A stretch of DNA of 7,762 nt. Source: JAXGPP01 sp964436865. Lineage in GTDB: Bacteria > Planctomycetota > Planctomycetia > Pirellulales > Thermoguttaceae. The stretch's first letter is position 1. Every line of letters begins with the position of its first letter. Of this stretch, positions 5,786-7,762 are shown in pieces. Both the position numbers and the translations under genes were made by a program. The stretch spans positions 1-7,762 of the forward strand of contig CAYTFK010000329.1 of assembly GCA_964436865.1 (NCBI GenBank), read 5' to 3'. The notes under the pieces are model-generated. The model did no database searches. It was not told the origin of the DNA and saw only the letters and a list, made by a program, of their open reading frames with translations.

Positions 5786-7762
5786 CTATCGTATGGGCGC
5801 ACGCCAAAGGCGGATCGTGGCATCGCGCGCCCCGGATGCGATGACGGTTCCGTCAGACGAGACCGCCATGCAGTTTACGCCTTTTGTGTGCCCATTCAAC
5901 GTGAACCTCTCCTGGCAGGCGTCGAGATCCCAGATCTTCACTTGCCAGTCGCCGCTGGCAGAGAACAACGTCCGTCCATCATTGGAGAACCGGATCGAAG
6001 AGACCCACATCGAGTGGCCCCGGAGGGTCTTGGGCTCAGCACCGAGGTTGTTCAAATCCCAGAGCCTTATGGTTCCATCCCATGAGGAAGACGCCAATTG
6101 CCCTGCCTGAGGCGAAAAGGCGAGTGACACGATATCGGATGAATGGCCCGAGGTGATCTCTTCCAGCGTGCGGGAATGGGGATTCCACAATCTAATCGTG
6201 CGGTCAAAGCCGCCGGTCGCCAAGGTGCTTCCATCGGCAGAAAACGCCACGGCTCGAACCCGCCCGAGATGAGTGATCGCGGTCGGGACCTGCTTCGAGG
6301 TCGCTACTTCCCACAGCTTCGCCGTGCCATCGTCACTCACCGAGGCCAGCGGACCGTCGTTAGGTGAGAAGACAAGATCGCGGACGATGTCGGCGTGAGC
6401 GCCAAATGAGCGGATCTTGCTGCGTTTCTCCCAGTTCCACAGGTCGATCTGGCCATCCTCACCACCCGTCGCCAGTCGTCCATCGCGGTCAAAGGCCAGT
6501 GAGAATACGTTGTGGCCGGTATCCAACGAGGGTAACGCGGCTCCCGACACCAGATCCCAGAACAGCACCTCCCGGCTGCTCGCAGCCAATTCTTCCGGGA
6601 ATGTGAACCGATCCCGCCCGCAAATGGCGGCGAGCGTGCGGTCATCACCCGCAATGGCGAGACTTGTTACTCGATCACTCGCGTCGAAACCGATCGTCTC
6701 AGGGATATATGGCCCCACTACATCCCAAAATAGAATTTCGGGATCGCTACCAACAGTGGCAAGCACGTCGCCACGGGCTGAGAACGCCAGTCCAGTAACT
6801 GCAGCCGAATGCCCCCGCAGCGTCCGCTCTATACGAAACGACGGTACGCTCCAGAGAATGACCGTGTGATCGCGGCTTCCCGATGCCAAGAGACTGCCGT
6901 CGGGCGAGAATTCAAGTGCGAACACCAAATCGCTATGCTCGCGTAAAGAGCATAGGAGACGTTTCTCCTTCCAGTCGAGGATCTGAACGATGTCTTCAGA
7001 CCCGGCGGCCAAGAAGCGACCGTCCGGAGAAAATGCCAGCACGCCACCCCCTTTGGGCTGCTCAGGTAGCACCCCGACCTGCTTTCCTGAAACCCCGTCC
7101 CAAACACTGATGGGCTCATCAACGCAACTCACCGCGAGAAGAAGTTCGCCCGGCGACCAGGCAATCGAACGGCATCTGGCGGTCCCCGGCAGTGTAAACC
7201 TGCTCAAGAGCGTGAGTTCCTTCGCCCGCAGGACGCGAACGGTCCTGTCGGCATCGAGCAGCGCAAGATAGTTGCCATCCCGCGCTGCGGCGAGCATGCG
7301 TATCTTGCCGGGCAGAATAGGGGCGGTGCTGCCGGTGCGCTGTTCATGTGGGTGAATATTCAGCCCGTCGCCAAATGAGTACGCCAGTGAATCGTCCGGA
7401 CCGACGAAGGCCATTCCCGGAGCTGGATGCCACATGAAATCGGCCGGGCCGAAAACTTCGACGAGCCTCTTTTCTTTGACATTCACGATGGTAACGCTTC
7501 GGTTCACATGCCCGATCGCCAGGCGATCGTCGTTTGGCGAGAACACGACTCTGCCGCAGATATACGGGAGTCCGATTCGCGGAATTCTCTCGACCTCATC
7601 CAACGTGCGTCGCAAGAAACGCCATTCGAAAGGTGCCGAGTGACCATCAGTGAACCTCAGTTCGTTTCTGGCCATGATCTCGCCGACGCGAACAAAATTG
7701 TTCTCGCTTAGTGCCAGGCAAGCTGCATTCATATCGGACATATAGGCCTGCTGTCGAGCCGC
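5786..7762 (-). CDS. Multi-blade WD40 repeat protein, 5' end outside window (probable kinase-WD40 fusion)
   Basis: The frame stays open to the window edge: seven more codons (AARQQAY) precede the first visible Met at 7741, so the true start probably lies outside. The visible linker (MSDMNAACLALSENNF..., then APFEWRFLRR about 35 residues later) matches the segment that, in planctomycete and verrucomicrobial Ser/Thr kinase-WD40 proteins, joins a membrane helix to the propeller (compare the usual Y..DMNLAQ.AW...N and GFEW.YL.R). Counting from that Met, about 14 WD-type blades follow between residues 56 and 648. Clear strand-end motifs include ISVWD (211-215), VILWS (294-298), ILFWD (336-340), VLFWD (392-396), AKLWE (474-478), IRLWN (517-520), IRLWD (558-562), VKIWD (601-605) and IRLWR (643-647). 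Fourteen blades suit two seven-bladed propellers. The role is likely a protein-interaction or sensing platform. The kinase part is inferred, not seen. The protein ends right after the last blade. Confidence 0.85.
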   Translation of the reverse strand, partial: AARQQAYMSDMNAACLALSENNFVRVGEIMARNELRFTDGHSAPFEWRFLRRTLDEVERIPRIGLPYICGRVVFSPNDDRLAIGHVNRSVTIVNVKEKRLVEVFGPADFMWHPAPGMAFVGPDDSLAYSFGDGLNIHPHEQRTGSTAPILPGKIRMLAAARDGNYLALLDADRTVRVLRAKELTLLSRFTLPGTARCRSIAWSPGELLLAVSCVDEPISVWDGVSGKQVGVLPEQPKGGGVLAFSPDGRFLAAGSEDIVQILDWKEKRLLCSLREHSDLVFALEFSPDGSLLASGSRDHTVILWSVPSFRIERTLRGHSAAVTGLAFSARGDVLATVGSDPEILFWDVVGPYIPETIGFDASDRVTSLAIAGDDRTLAAICGRDRFTFPEELAASSREVLFWDLVSGAALPSLDTGHNVFSLAFDRDGRLATGGEDGQIDLWNWEKRSKIRSFGAHADIVRDLVFSPNDGPLASVSDDGTAKLWEVATSKQVPTAITHLGRVRAVAFSADGSTLATGGFDRTIRLWNPHSRTLEEITSGHSSDIVSLAFSPQAGQLASSSWDGTIRLWDLNNLGAEPKTLRGHSMWVSSIRFSNDGRTLFSASGDWQVKIWDLDACQERFTLNGHTKGVNCMAVSSDGTVIASGARDATIRLWRAPIR

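Noticed and set aside
1..7762. CRISPR arrays or complete insertion sequences
   Set aside because: No regularly spaced repeats, transposase reading frame or paired terminal inverted repeats were seen on either strand.

Overview
This is a high-GC bacterial window in which every protein-coding feature lies on the minus strand and only a partial tRNA and its terminator lie on the plus strand. Planctomycetota, perhaps near Gemmata, is the best guess. The reasons are a large WD40 protein whose N-terminal linker matches planctomycete kinase-WD40 fusions, a Tat-exported Gfo/Idh/MocA oxidoreductase, and an integrase remnant with a short HTH partner of a kind I associate with Gemmata-like genomes. Verrucomicrobiota or Acidobacteriota remain possible, because the taxonomic reading rests on recalled family features and not on a search.

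Left part (1-1300): the 3' half of a tRNA-Val(GAC) without an encoded CCA is followed by a strong intrinsic terminator. Next comes a decayed integration module reading toward the tRNA. In transcription order it holds a broken small gene (994-1257), an intact small HTH protein (610-954), and an integrase pseudogene (105-572). The integrase has an early stop, two frameshifts and no catalytic domain. This looks like the scar of an element that once inserted at the tRNA.

Middle part (1454-5712): three same-strand genes with gaps of 81 and 98 bases and a Shine-Dalgarno sequence before each. In transcription order they encode a GH5 endoglucanase-like enzyme with a Tat signal, a Gfo/Idh/MocA dehydrogenase with a Tat signal, and a divergent GH29-like glycosidase with a Sec-like signal and a C-terminal F5/8-type C (discoidin) domain. 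All three are predicted to leave the cytoplasm, which suggests an extracytoplasmic glycan-processing operon. No SusC/SusD pair, transporter or dedicated regulator is visible.

Right part (5786-7762): the C-terminal portion of a long WD40 protein with about 14 blades, running off the window edge. Its 5' end, possibly a Ser/Thr kinase plus a membrane segment, lies outside. It is 73 bases upstream of the GH5 gene on the same strand, so it may be co-transcribed.

I see no CRISPR array and no intact mobile element. The most notable points are the decayed tRNA-associated integration module, the GH29-like protein lacking the fucose-binding histidine pair, and the clustering of an exported NAD(P)-type dehydrogenase with two glycosidases.
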